Positions 19,586 through 31,085 of a DNA stretch of 64,000 bases are shown in pieces. Positions within the stretch are counted from its first letter, which is position 1. Each line of letters starts with the position of its first letter. Under the pieces are notes generated by a model. That model ran no database searches and had not been told where the DNA came from. It was given only the letters and a program-made list of their open reading frames with translations. Source of the stretch: Saccharothrix australiensis (GTDB taxonomy: Bacteria; Actinomycetota; Actinomycetes; Mycobacteriales; Pseudonocardiaceae); the NCBI RefSeq assembly GCF_003634935.1, contig NZ_RBXO01000001.1, positions 1,513,501 through 1,577,500 on the forward strand, in the 5' to 3' direction. The position numbers were made by a program, and so were the translations under genes.

Positions 19586-20832
19586 TGGGCGGCCCTCGCG
19601 TTCAGGTCGCGGAAAGCGGTGTAGTTGGCGATGACCTCCACCGCGCCGGGCGGCATGGCGTCGATCGCCTTCAGCGGGTCCGGCACGATGGTGTGCTCGA
19701 CCTCGGCGTAGGTCAGGCGCACCGCGAGGTCCGTCGCGCGCTCGCCGGACGCGATGACCTGCCGGCCGCGCAGCCGCTCGAACGGCACGTCCCACAGCCA
19801 CGACAGGTCGCGCCCGTCGGCCTCCTGGGCGTTGATCACCAGCACGGCCGGGTGGTCGGCCTCCCGGACCACGGTCAGCGTCTCGCTCCAGCCCGCCGGG
19901 TTCTTCGACAGCAGCAGGCGGGCGCGGTGGCCGCTGCGCTGGATCGTCCGGTACCGGCCGGCCACGTTGGACACCGCGCGCAGCCGCTCAACGGCCTGCG
20001 CGACCGGCACGCCGAGCGCGAACGCCGCCGCGGTCGCCATCACCGCGTTGGCCTGGTTGAACTTGCCCGGCAGGCGCAGCGCCAGCTCGACCTTCTCGCC
20101 GGTCGGCGTCACCAGGAAGCCGTCGCCGGTCACCCAGTCGGGGCGCGGCCGGGCCAGGTCGCAGCCCGTGCACTGCCAGTGCTCGCCCGACCAGCGGATC
20201 GGGTCGCCGCAGCGCGGGCAGGACGCCGCGTCGTTGTGCCAGCCCGTCCCGGTCGCCACCCAGACGACGCGGGCCGCGTCGCGCGCCGCCGACGTCACCA
20301 TGACGTCGTCGCAGTTGGCCACGACCACGCCGGGCACCGTCGCGAGGGCCGCGCGCAGCGACTTCTCGATGGTGCGCACCTCGCCCACCCGGTCGAGCTG
20401 GTCGCGCGACAGGTTCAGCAGCACGGCCACGGCGGGCGCGGAGGCGCGGCAGACCTCGGGGAAGTACCCCTCGTCGACCTCCAGCACCGCGTGCGGCGCG
20501 TCGGGCTGCTTGGACAGCGCGGTGACGTGCCCGTCGGGCATGTTCGCGCCGCCGTGGTTGGTCGCGACCTCGCCGAGGAACGACACGGCGCGGCTGAGCA
20601 TCATCGTGCTCGTGGTCTTGCCGTTCGTGCCCGTGACCAGGGCGACCGACCGGCCGGACGTCAGGTGCGCCAGTGCCTGCGGGTCGAGCTTGAGCGCCAC
20701 GCGGCCACCGATCATGCCGCCCGCGCCCAGGCCCATCTTCTGCGACAACTTCGAACTCATGTTGCCCAGTCGCACGGCCGCCGCGGTGCGCAGCGGCAGG
20801 CGGGCTGGGTCTGCACCAGGACTGTTCGGCAA
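19582..20832 (-). CDS. murT: Lipid II isoglutaminyl synthase, Mur-ligase subunit MurT
   Basis: 416 residues. The Mur-ligase ATP loop VTGTNGKTTSTMM is at about 67-79. A zinc ribbon with four cysteines (CPRCGDPI ... CTGC) is inserted in the middle domain, a hallmark of MurT. The C-terminal DUF1727 region (PAVLVINAQEADGRDLSWLWDVPFE) carries the conserved DxSWLWD block. With GatD it makes D-isoglutamine in lipid II. The TTG at 20832 is the only start near the expected N terminus, with GGGAAG nearby, so the start is less certain. Confidence 0.95.
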   Translation of the reverse strand: MPNSPGADPARLPLRTAAAVRLGNMSSKLSQKMGLGAGGMIGGRVALKLDPQALAHLTSGRSVALVTGTNGKTTSTMMLSRAVSFLGEVATNHGGANMPDGHVTALSKQPDAPHAVLEVDEGYFPEVCRASAPAVAVLLNLSRDQLDRVGEVRTIEKSLRAALATVPGVVVANCDDVMVTSAARDAARVVWVATGTGWHNDAASCPRCGDPIRWSGEHWQCTGCDLARPRPDWVTGDGFLVTPTGEKVELALRLPGKFNQANAVMATAAAFALGVPVAQAVERLRAVSNVAGRYRTIQRSGHRARLLLSKNPAGWSETLTVVREADHPAVLVINAQEADGRDLSWLWDVPFERLRGRQVIASGERATDLAVRLTYAEVEHTIVPDPLKAIDAMPPGAVEVIANYTAFRDLNARAAQ

Positions 20833-20869
20833 GCGACTTCCCGCGTCGGTAGAAGGGATGCCGCCGATG

Positions 20870-21349
20870 CTACCGGGGCCGGTCGCCCGGTTCCCGCAGG
20901 GTCCTGATCAGGTCCACGGTGCTGAGCTGGCACAACTGCGCCATGTACTCCAGCGCGGGCAGGTCCAGGTGCACCTCGGGCGGCTGGCCGGGGGTGAGCT
21001 GGCGCAGCCTGCCCTGCGCCCAGCGGCGCAGCGGCAGCAGCTGCGGCCGGGCGTCGGCGACGACCGCGGCGAGGTCGACCGTCAGGTGGCCGGCGGGCGC
21101 GTCGCCGAACACGCGGTCGTGCACCCGCGCCAGCACCCGGTGGGCGGGCACGCCGAGCGCCGCGCAGATCTCGACCAGCCGCACCACCGAGCACTGGCGG
21201 GTGCCCAGCTCGTAGGTGGCCAGGGTCTGGAGCGAGATTTCGCTTTGCAGCCTGCGGTTGAGTTCCTTGCGGGTCCATCCACGCTGCTTGCGAAGGCTGC
21301 GGAGCTCATCACCGAGCACGCGTTGGTACGTCGCTGTGTCGATCTGCAC
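20870..21349 (-). CDS. XRE-family helix-turn-helix regulator
   Basis: About 159 residues. A helix-turn-helix of the XRE type lies at about 10-55 (LRSLRKQRGWTRKELNRRLQ, then ISLQTLATYELGTRQCSVVRLVEI). The C-terminal 100 residues are of unknown fold and include a leucine/proline-rich part. I prefer the GTG at 21349 because GGAGG sits eight bases upstream; ATG at 21364 and GTG at 21391 are alternatives without good sites. Related proteins are widely conserved in Pseudonocardiales and resemble developmental regulators, but no target is evident. Confidence 0.8.
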   Translation of the reverse strand: MQIDTATYQRVLGDELRSLRKQRGWTRKELNRRLQSEISLQTLATYELGTRQCSVVRLVEICAALGVPAHRVLARVHDRVFGDAPAGHLTVDLAAVVADARPQLLPLRRWAQGRLRQLTPGQPPEVHLDLPALEYMAQLCQLSTVDLIRTLREPGDRPR

Positions 21350-21483
21350 CGTCAAGTCCTCCATGTCCGGTGGGGCCCCGACAGACCCCACGCACAGGGA
21401 AAGCGTGACGTGCCGTCCCGCTTACGCGACTTGCTCGATATATCGCCCGATTGGGTTAACCGAGAACCACTCACGGTAGTTGT

Positions 21484-22149
21484 TCACGAGTCGAGCGCCC
21501 GGCTGACGCCGGTTTCGAGCGGGCCGAGGAACCTCGGGTCCGGCTTGGCGACGAGCCCGTCCCACAGCGCCTTGCCGCTCGCGACCACCTCCCGGAAGTG
21601 CCCATAGGCGGTGGTCGTCGACCAGCGCCCCCACGTGTCGTGCCCCACGCCGAACGCCTCCAGCCCGGCTTCCCGGCACAGCGCCACGGCGCGCGGCAGG
21701 TGGAACTCCTGGGTGACCACCGTGGCCTTCGACACGCCGAAGATGCGCTTGGCGCGCGTGCACGAGTCCCACGTGTCCAAGCCCGCGTAGTCGGCCACGA
21801 TCACGCGTTCGGGGACGCCCCGGTCGATCAGGTAGGTCCGCATCGCGGTCGGCTCGTCGTACTCCCGGCGGCTGTTGTCGCCGCTGACCAGCAGGACCTT
21901 CACCTTGCCCCGGCGGTAGAGGTCGGCGGCGACGTCCAGCCGGCCGGCCAGGAACGACGTCGGCTTCCCGTCGCGCAGGCCCGCGCCGAGCACGAGCGCC
22001 ACGGGCGCGTCGGGTACGTCCGCCGCGGCGTACCGGTGCGGCGCGCTCGCCGCCCGCACCCAGACCCAGGGCGCGGTGGCGACGACGCCGAGCAGCGCGG
22101 CCACCACCAGCACGCGCCGCCACCTGATGCGGCGGATGAACTCCTGCAC
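21484..22149 (-). CDS. YdcF/SanA-family membrane-anchored protein
   Basis: 221 residues. One N-terminal transmembrane helix (RVLVVAALLGVVATAPWVWV, about 12-31) anchors a DUF218 domain. Family signatures are ALVLGAGLRDGKPTSFLAGRLDVAADLYRRG, LLVSGDNSRREYDEP and VTQEFHLPRAVALCREAG. SanA proteins affect envelope permeability and vancomycin sensitivity. It lies between the LCP gene and the XRE gene on the same strand, within a group of cell-wall genes. The exact reaction is unknown. Confidence 0.88.
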   Translation of the reverse strand: MQEFIRRIRWRRVLVVAALLGVVATAPWVWVRAASAPHRYAAADVPDAPVALVLGAGLRDGKPTSFLAGRLDVAADLYRRGKVKVLLVSGDNSRREYDEPTAMRTYLIDRGVPERVIVADYAGLDTWDSCTRAKRIFGVSKATVVTQEFHLPRAVALCREAGLEAFGVGHDTWGRWSTTTAYGHFREVVASGKALWDGLVAKPDPRFLGPLETGVSRALDS

Positions 22150-22325
22150 GGTCTACCCCCGGTCGGTCGGCGCGGCCCGCGGTCGGGCCGGCGGTCCGTG
22201 ATCGAGGACGCGCCGGCGGCGCGGTCGGTTGCCGGGGTGGCGGGACCGGTCGCGGCGACCGGGTGACGGGCGTCGGCCCGGCGGTCTACTCGGTGTGGCG
22301 GGTCGGCGGGCCCCCGGCCGGTGGG

Positions 22326-24323
22326 CTAGTTGACGCAGCGCACGCCGTCCGCCGTGATGGGCTCCTGCTCGGTCGTGGTCGTCGGCTGGGCCCGGTGCGC
22401 CCCGTCCAGGCCCACCAGCGGCGCGCCCGCCAGGTTCTGCGTGCCCGGCCCGGCGTAGTCGCTGCCGAGGAACACCCGCGCCCGCCCGGCGGGCACGTCG
22501 TCGTCCTGCTCGGTCCCGATGCCGCCCAGCGCCTCCGCGACGGCCGTCGCGCCCGCCTCGCCGCCCTCGCCGTAGCGGACCACCGAGGTGGTCAGGTTGC
22601 GGTCGGCGTTCTGCGCGCCGCCGTCCACGAACCGCTTGGCCACGAGCGACTGGAGCACCCGCGCCGCGAGCCCGCCCACGCCGGAGGCGTTGCGCACCTC
22701 GACGGTGACGGTCGCCGGGTCGACGGCGGGCGTCGTCGTGGTGGCGGTCGCGTCCGGTCCGCCGGCGAGCTTCTTGAAGAACCGCTTGACCTCGGCCTCC
22801 TTGACCTCGACGGCCACGCCGTCCTCGGGCGTCTCCAGCGCGGGGTTGCCGGTCGGGATCGTCTCGAACGCGATGTTGCCGCCGGACAGGTCCTTCATCC
22901 GGGTGGCGAACTGGAGGACGTCCCAGTCCTTGTCCAGCACGACGGCCTTGGTCAGGGCGTCGATCAGGGAGCCGAGCTTGCCGGGGTCGGACAGCGTGCC
23001 CGCGGACAGCACCTTCTTCGCCAGGCCGGCCATGAACACCTGCTGGCGCACGATGCGGTCGAGGTCGTTGCGCGGCAGCCCGTGCCGCTGCCGGACGAAC
23101 GCGAGCGCGTCGCGGCCCTGGACGGACTGCGGGCCCGCCTTGAAGTCCGCGCCCGAGAAGTCGTCCCGCGTGGCGGCGTTGAGGCACACGTCCACGCCGC
23201 CGATGGCCTTGGTGATCTCGTAGAAGCCGACGAGGTTGATCTCCGCGTAGTGGTCGACGGTGACACCGGTCAGGTCCTCGACGGTGCCGATGAGGCTCCG
23301 GGCGCCCTGCTTCCTGGACTCCTGCTCGACCTGCGCGGCGTCGGTGACGCCCTTCTCCCGGAGGTCCTCGACGGCGCCGCTCTTGCCGTAGCCGTAGGCG
23401 GAGTTGATCTTGTGCCGCCCGTGGCCGCCGGCGATCTTCACGTAGGCGTCGCGGGGGAACGACACGGCGACCGCCTTGCCGGTGTCGTTCGGGATGTGCA
23501 GCAGGATCAGGGTGTCGGTGTTCAGGCCGCCCGCCGACTCGTCGCCCGCCTGGAGTTCGTCCAGGACGTGCCGGGGCAGCGGGTTCCCCTTGGCGTCGGT
23601 GCGGCTGTCCATGCCGACCATGAGGATGTCGACCGAGCCGTCGGCGGGCCGCTCGCCGCCGCCGGCGCCGATGACGTCGGTGGTGGTGAGGTTCCTGCTG
23701 AGCGACTGGAAGTTCACCCAGGCGTAGCCGGTGCCCAGCAGGACCGCGACCGAGCACAGCGCGGCCACCGCGCGGCCGACCGGGGAGCCGTTCCGCCGGG
23801 CCGCACCCGGTCGCCCGCGGGGCGGGCCGCCGGGACGCCGGTCGGTCGGCGCGATCCGCCGGGGCTGCCGGGTGCGGTCCTCCGCCGGGCGCTCGCCCGG
23901 CGCGCGGCGGCCCTCGGCGCGCGGTGCGCCGGCGGGTGTGCGCGGGCGTGCGCCCTCGTGCGCGGAGCGGACCGGGTCGCGCGGGGAGCGGCGGGACGGG
24001 TTCGGGCCGCGGGCGTCGCCCTGCGCGCGGGGCGGTGTGCTCGGGGAGCTGCCCGCGGTGTTCGGCGCGTCGGCGCGGTGCCCTGCGCCACGTTCACCCG
24101 TGCGAGTGAAACGTTCGCCTGACCGGGGGTCACCGGACGGCCCGCCCCGGCGGTCGGCGGGCGGACGGCCGCGCTCCGGCGGCGACCCGGCCCGGTCGGC
24201 GGAGGGCCCGCGGGTCGGCGGTGTCCCGCCACGAGGGGGCTGACCTGCGGAAGGAGTCCGAGGGGGCACTGGTCGCCGGCGGAACCCGTCGGGTTCGCCC
24301 GGCCTCGGCGGCCGGTCGTCCAC
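22326..24323 (-). CDS. LytR-CpsA-Psr (LCP) family glycopolymer ligase
   Basis: 665 residues. The first ~180 are a low-complexity cytosolic tail rich in Pro, Arg and Gly. A transmembrane helix follows (VGRAVAALCSVAVLLGTGYAW). The LCP domain (VDILMVGMDSRTDAKG, then NTDTLILLHIPND, VSFPRDAYVKI and a FVRQRHGLPRNDLDRIVRQQ segment with pyrophosphate-binding arginines) attaches teichoic-type or arabinogalactan-type polymers to peptidoglycan. A LytR_C domain occupies about 530-635 (VEVRNASGVGGLAARVLQSL). The GTG at 24323 has AGGAGGG eight bases upstream, which sets the start although the frame is open much further. Confidence 0.93.
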   Translation of the reverse strand: MDDRPPRPGEPDGFRRRPVPPRTPSAGQPPRGGTPPTRGPSADRAGSPPERGRPPADRRGGPSGDPRSGERFTRTGERGAGHRADAPNTAGSSPSTPPRAQGDARGPNPSRRSPRDPVRSAHEGARPRTPAGAPRAEGRRAPGERPAEDRTRQPRRIAPTDRRPGGPPRGRPGAARRNGSPVGRAVAALCSVAVLLGTGYAWVNFQSLSRNLTTTDVIGAGGGERPADGSVDILMVGMDSRTDAKGNPLPRHVLDELQAGDESAGGLNTDTLILLHIPNDTGKAVAVSFPRDAYVKIAGGHGRHKINSAYGYGKSGAVEDLREKGVTDAAQVEQESRKQGARSLIGTVEDLTGVTVDHYAEINLVGFYEITKAIGGVDVCLNAATRDDFSGADFKAGPQSVQGRDALAFVRQRHGLPRNDLDRIVRQQVFMAGLAKKVLSAGTLSDPGKLGSLIDALTKAVVLDKDWDVLQFATRMKDLSGGNIAFETIPTGNPALETPEDGVAVEVKEAEVKRFFKKLAGGPDATATTTTPAVDPATVTVEVRNASGVGGLAARVLQSLVAKRFVDGGAQNADRNLTTSVVRYGEGGEAGATAVAEALGGIGTEQDDDVPAGRARVFLGSDYAGPGTQNLAGAPLVGLDGAHRAQPTTTTEQEPITADGVRCVN

Positions 24324-24431
24324 TCGCGCTCCCTCCTGCGATCCGGATGTGCCCTGTCGGACGTCCCGGTGGCCTCTAGGGTTGCCCACAGCGTGGCACA
24401 GCCCCACATCCAGACGAGGTGATACCGGGTC

Positions 24432-24494
24432 TTGACGAATCGCGACCGGCGAAGTAGCCCGATGGTGAGGCGACCGGTGGCGCGTTCGTAGACT
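24432..24494 (+). promoter_or_regulatory. Candidate promoters of glyQS
   Basis: TTGACG (24432-24437) and TAGCCC (24455-24460) are 17 bases apart. Closer to the gene, TAGACT (24489-24494) ends six bases before the GTG at 24501 and would give a leaderless mRNA. No T-box leader structure is seen. Confidence 0.45.
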
Positions 24495-24500
24495 CCACCC

Positions 24501-27485
<2,985 letters not shown>

Positions 27486-27513
27486 CGGCCGGTCCCGCCG
27501 GCCCGGTCGGGGA

Positions 27514-27543
27514 GGACCCGCGGGTGAACCCGCCCGCGGGTCC
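27514..27543 (+). terminator. Stem-loop after glyQS
   Basis: GGACCCGCGGG and CCCGCGGGTCC form an 11-bp perfect stem with an eight-base loop between glyQS and the AfsR-type gene. Confidence 0.55.
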
Positions 27544-27582
27544 CGCGCGTGCCCGCGCCGACGGGGCGAGGAGGTGTCCGCG

Positions 27583-30381
27583 ATGGCGGTGGAGTTCCGG
27601 GTGCTGGGCGCGGTGGAGGCCGGCGTCGACGGCCGCCCGGTCGACCTGGGCCCCGCCAAGCAGCGGTGCGTGCTGGCGGTGCTGCTGGTCGAGGCGAACC
27701 GGTGGGTGCCCGCCGACCGGCTCCTCGACCGCGTCTGGGGCGAGCACGTGCCGCGCGGCCGGAACCCGCTCTACACCTACCTGTCGCGCCTGCGGCGGGT
27801 CCTGCGCGAGGTCGGCGGCGGCGGGATCCTGCGGGGACCCGGAGGTTGGCGGCTGGCCGTCGACGAGGACGCCGTGGACCTGCACCGGTTCCACCGGCTG
27901 GTCGCCGCCGCGCGGGACGCCGCCGACCCGCGTGCGGCGGCGCTGTTCCGCGAGGCGCTGGACCTGTGGCGGGGCGAGCCGTGCGCGGGCCTGGCCACGC
28001 CGTGGCTCGACGCCGTCCGCGAGGACCTGGTCCGACAGCGGAGGGCCGCCGAGCTGGACTACACCGACCTGCTGCTGCGCACCGGCAGGCACACCGAGGT
28101 GCTGGCCGAGCTGACCACCAGGGCCGCCGAGCACCCGTTGGACGAGCGCGTCGCCGGGCAGCTCATGCTCGCGCTGTACCGCAGTGGCCGCCAGGCCGAC
28201 GCCCTGGCCCACTACCGGCGGCTGCGCGACCGGCTGGCCGACGACCTGGGCGCGGACCCCGGCCCGCCCCTGCGGCAGCTCCACCAGCGGATGCTGTCCG
28301 CTCACCCCGCCCTGGCAGACCCCGCGCCCGGTGCGCGCCGGTCGGCCGCGACGCCACGCCGGCTACCCGCCGCGCCGGGGCTGTTCACCGGTCGCGCCAC
28401 CGAGCTGGACGCGCTCGACCAGGCCCTGGCCGACGCCGACCCGGCGACGGGGGCCGAGGCGACGGTGGTGATCTCGGCGATCGGCGGCGCGGGCGGCCTC
28501 GGCAAGACCTGGCTCGCGCTCGCCTGGGCCAACCGCAGGCTCGACCGGTTCCCGGACGGCCAGCTGTTCGTCGACCTGCGCGGCTTCAGCCCGACCGGGC
28601 GGCCGGTGACGCCGGACGAGGCGGTGCGCGGCTTCCTCGACGCGCTCGGCGTGGAGCCGGGTCGCCTGCCCGCCGACCCGGACGCGCGGGCCGCGCGGTA
28701 CCGCAGCCTGGTCGCCGACCGGCGGATGCTGATCGTGCTGGACAACGCCGCCACCGTCGAGCAGGTGGTGCCGCTGCTGCCCGGCAGCGCCTCGTGCACC
28801 GTGCTGGTCACCAGCCGCAACCGGCTGGCGGGGCTGGTGGTCCGCCACGGCGCCCGCCCGCTGCACCTCGACGTGCTCGCCGACGCCGAGGCCCGCGCCC
28901 TGCTGGTGGCGTCCCTGGGCGCGGCGCGCGTGGCGGAGGAGGAGCGGTCGGTGGCGGAGCTGGTCGCGCTGTGCGGCGGGTTCCCGCTGGCGCTGGGCCT
29001 GATCGCGGCCCGCGCCCGCACCCGCCCCCGGCTGCCGCTCGGCGGCATCCTCGCCGAGCTGCGCGAGTTCGGCCTGGCGGCGCTGGACGACACCGACCCG
29101 GCGGCGAGCCTGCCCGCGGTGCTGTCCTGGTCACTGCGCCGGCTCACCGAGCGGCAGCGCACCGCGCTCGCGCTGCTGGGCACCGCGCCCGGACCCGACA
29201 TCGGCCTGCCCGCCGCCGCGAACCTCGCCGGCCTGCCGGAACGCGAGGCGCGTGCCGTGCTGCACGCCCTGGTCGACGCCTCCCTGCTCGACCACACCGC
29301 GGGCAACCGGTACGCCATGCACGACCTGGTCCGCGCCTTCGCCGCCGACCAGGCGCGGTACCTGCCCGAACCCGTCCGGCAGCCGGCGCTGGACCGGGTG
29401 GTCGACTTCTACCTGCACACCGCACACACCGCGCACCACCTCGTGAACCCCCACGCGCCGGTGATGCGGCCGGACCCGCCCGCGCCCGGCGTGCGCCCGC
29501 ACCCGCTGCCGGACCAGCGGGCGGCGCTGGCCTGGCTGACCGCCGAGCACCCCCACCTGCTCGCGGCCCAGCACACCGCCGCCGCGCACGGCCGCCACCG
29601 CACGGCGTGGCACCTGGCCTGGAACCTCACCACCTTCCACCAGTGGCGGGGGCACGCCCGCGACGAGCTGGCCGTGTGGCAGGTCGCGCTCGACTCCGCC
29701 GAGCACCTGGGCGACCCGGCCGCCCGCATCCACTCCCACCGGCGGCTGGGCAGCGCCCACTCCCGGCTGGGCGCGCACGAGGAGGCCATCGACCACCTGC
29801 ACCGGGCCCTCGCGCTCGCCGAGCACCACCACGACGCCCACCAGCGGGCGCTCACGCACCAGGCCCTCGCGGCGTCGTGGGGACGCCGGGGCGACGACCG
29901 CACGGCCCTCGACCACAGCAGGCGGTGCCTCGACCTCTACCGGGCCCTCGACAGCCCGGTGCGCGAGGCCGACGCGCTCAACCTCGTGGGCTGGTTCGCC
30001 GCGCGCCTGGACGACCACGACGCGGCCCGCGAGCACTGCCGGGCCGCCCTCGCGCTGCACCGCCGGCACGCCAACGCCGACGGCGAGGCGAACACGCTGG
30101 ACAGCCTCGGCTTCCTCGACCACCGCACCGGCCGCCACGAGGAGGCCGTCCGGCACTACCGCGAGGCCCTCGCCCTGCGCCGGGTCCTCGGCCACACCTA
30201 CAACGTCGCCAACACCCTCGACCGCCTCGGCCACCCGCACACCGCGCTCGGACAGCACGAGCAGGCGCGCGAGGTCTGGCGGGAAGCGCTGGAGCTGTAC
30301 CGGGAGCAGGGGCGGGACGATGACGTCGAGCGCGTCCGGCGGCAGCTCGCGGAGACCCCCGGCGTCGAGCGGGACCACTGA
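27583..30381 (+). CDS. SARP/AfsR-type regulator: DNA-binding, BTAD, NB-ARC, TPR
   Basis: 932 residues. Residues 1-92 form an OmpR-type winged helix (VEFRVLGAVEAGVDGRPVDL), 95-245 the BTAD bacterial activation domain, then the NB-ARC ATPase with Walker A GAGGLGKT at about 302-309 and Walker B MLIVLDNAA. From about 640 to 920 come TPR repeats (AREHCRAALALHRRHANADG type). The ATG at 27583 has AGGAGG at eight bases. Such proteins switch on secondary-metabolite genes when activated, but no biosynthetic genes lie next to it, so it is an orphan regulator here. Confidence 0.92.
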   Translation: MAVEFRVLGAVEAGVDGRPVDLGPAKQRCVLAVLLVEANRWVPADRLLDRVWGEHVPRGRNPLYTYLSRLRRVLREVGGGGILRGPGGWRLAVDEDAVDLHRFHRLVAAARDAADPRAAALFREALDLWRGEPCAGLATPWLDAVREDLVRQRRAAELDYTDLLLRTGRHTEVLAELTTRAAEHPLDERVAGQLMLALYRSGRQADALAHYRRLRDRLADDLGADPGPPLRQLHQRMLSAHPALADPAPGARRSAATPRRLPAAPGLFTGRATELDALDQALADADPATGAEATVVISAIGGAGGLGKTWLALAWANRRLDRFPDGQLFVDLRGFSPTGRPVTPDEAVRGFLDALGVEPGRLPADPDARAARYRSLVADRRMLIVLDNAATVEQVVPLLPGSASCTVLVTSRNRLAGLVVRHGARPLHLDVLADAEARALLVASLGAARVAEEERSVAELVALCGGFPLALGLIAARARTRPRLPLGGILAELREFGLAALDDTDPAASLPAVLSWSLRRLTERQRTALALLGTAPGPDIGLPAAANLAGLPEREARAVLHALVDASLLDHTAGNRYAMHDLVRAFAADQARYLPEPVRQPALDRVVDFYLHTAHTAHHLVNPHAPVMRPDPPAPGVRPHPLPDQRAALAWLTAEHPHLLAAQHTAAAHGRHRTAWHLAWNLTTFHQWRGHARDELAVWQVALDSAEHLGDPAARIHSHRRLGSAHSRLGAHEEAIDHLHRALALAEHHHDAHQRALTHQALAASWGRRGDDRTALDHSRRCLDLYRALDSPVREADALNLVGWFAARLDDHDAAREHCRAALALHRRHANADGEANTLDSLGFLDHRTGRHEEAVRHYREALALRRVLGHTYNVANTLDRLGHPHTALGQHEQAREVWREALELYREQGRDDDVERVRRQLAETPGVERDH

Positions 30382-30595
30382 CCCCGCCGCGCGGGCCGGG
30401 CGCGCCGCGACCCGGATCACCGTGCCGGAGGCCGCGGCGCGGCCGGACGCCGCGCGAGCGGGGTCGGGTGGGCAGGACGCGGTGCCGCGTGGCCGGCCAC
30501 GAGCGGGTGTGGTCGGACCGGGTCCGTGGAGCCGGGCCACGCGGTGCGGTGCGCGCCGGGTCAGGCGGTGTCCTCCCCGGTGGGCGAGGGCCGCC

Positions 30596-30778
30596 CTACC
30601 ACTCGCGGTTGCGGCCGTCGAGGTCGGCGCTCGTCCCGGCGCCGCTCTCGACCGCCACCACGGCCGCCGTCGCGCCGACGGGGCCGGCGTCGGCGGCGGC
30701 CAGGCCGGCGCCGGCCACGAGGGTGACCGCCGTGGCCGCTACTACCAGTACTGCTGGAACGAACCTGCGTGCGCTCAC
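30596..30778 (-). CDS. Small secreted peptide, 60 residues
   Basis: A GAGGAGA site four bases before the GTG at 30778 and a clean signal peptide (SARRFVPAVLVVAATAVTLVAGAGLAAADA, cleavage near residue 30) support a real gene. The mature part is about 30 residues, Ala/Gly/Val-rich and ending in LDGRNREW; it has no cysteine. It is convergent with the AfsR-type gene. I do not recognise a family. Confidence 0.65.
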   Translation of the reverse strand: MSARRFVPAVLVVAATAVTLVAGAGLAAADAGPVGATAAVVAVESGAGTSADLDGRNREW

Positions 30779-31085
30779 GCTGTCTCCTCACACCCGGACA
30801 CGGTTCCGTCGGGCGACACCCTGACACAGAAAAGCCGTCGTCGTTAGACGCCTTTCGTCGTCAGTCGGCAACGTAGCCAAATGAGCGCGGAGCGTGACTT
30901 TTCGCGCTTTGGTAACGACTCTGCCTGCGGGTTCGATGTCCCGAAAAGGTCAACAAGCCCAATGGTGCGGACCATTCGGAGCCGTCCGGTTGCGACGTCT
31001 TGACGAACCCGCGGTTCTCGGATGAAATCCGCAGAATACGATTTTCGCGGTCTACGGGCGGTCGGCCCGTGCAGGGGGTTGGCGA
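30779..31085. other. Divergent promoter region, less GC-rich
   Basis: No gene is supported in these 307 bases. It serves the secreted peptide (minus strand) and the sugar-binding lipoprotein (plus strand). TTGACG (31000-31005) and TGAAAT (31023-31028), 17 bases apart, are a candidate promoter for the lipoprotein gene. Confidence 0.4.

Noticed and set aside
27583..30381. Secondary-metabolite gene cluster around the AfsR-type regulator
   Set aside because: No polyketide, peptide-synthetase, terpene or RiPP enzyme genes lie in the window; the regulator stands alone.
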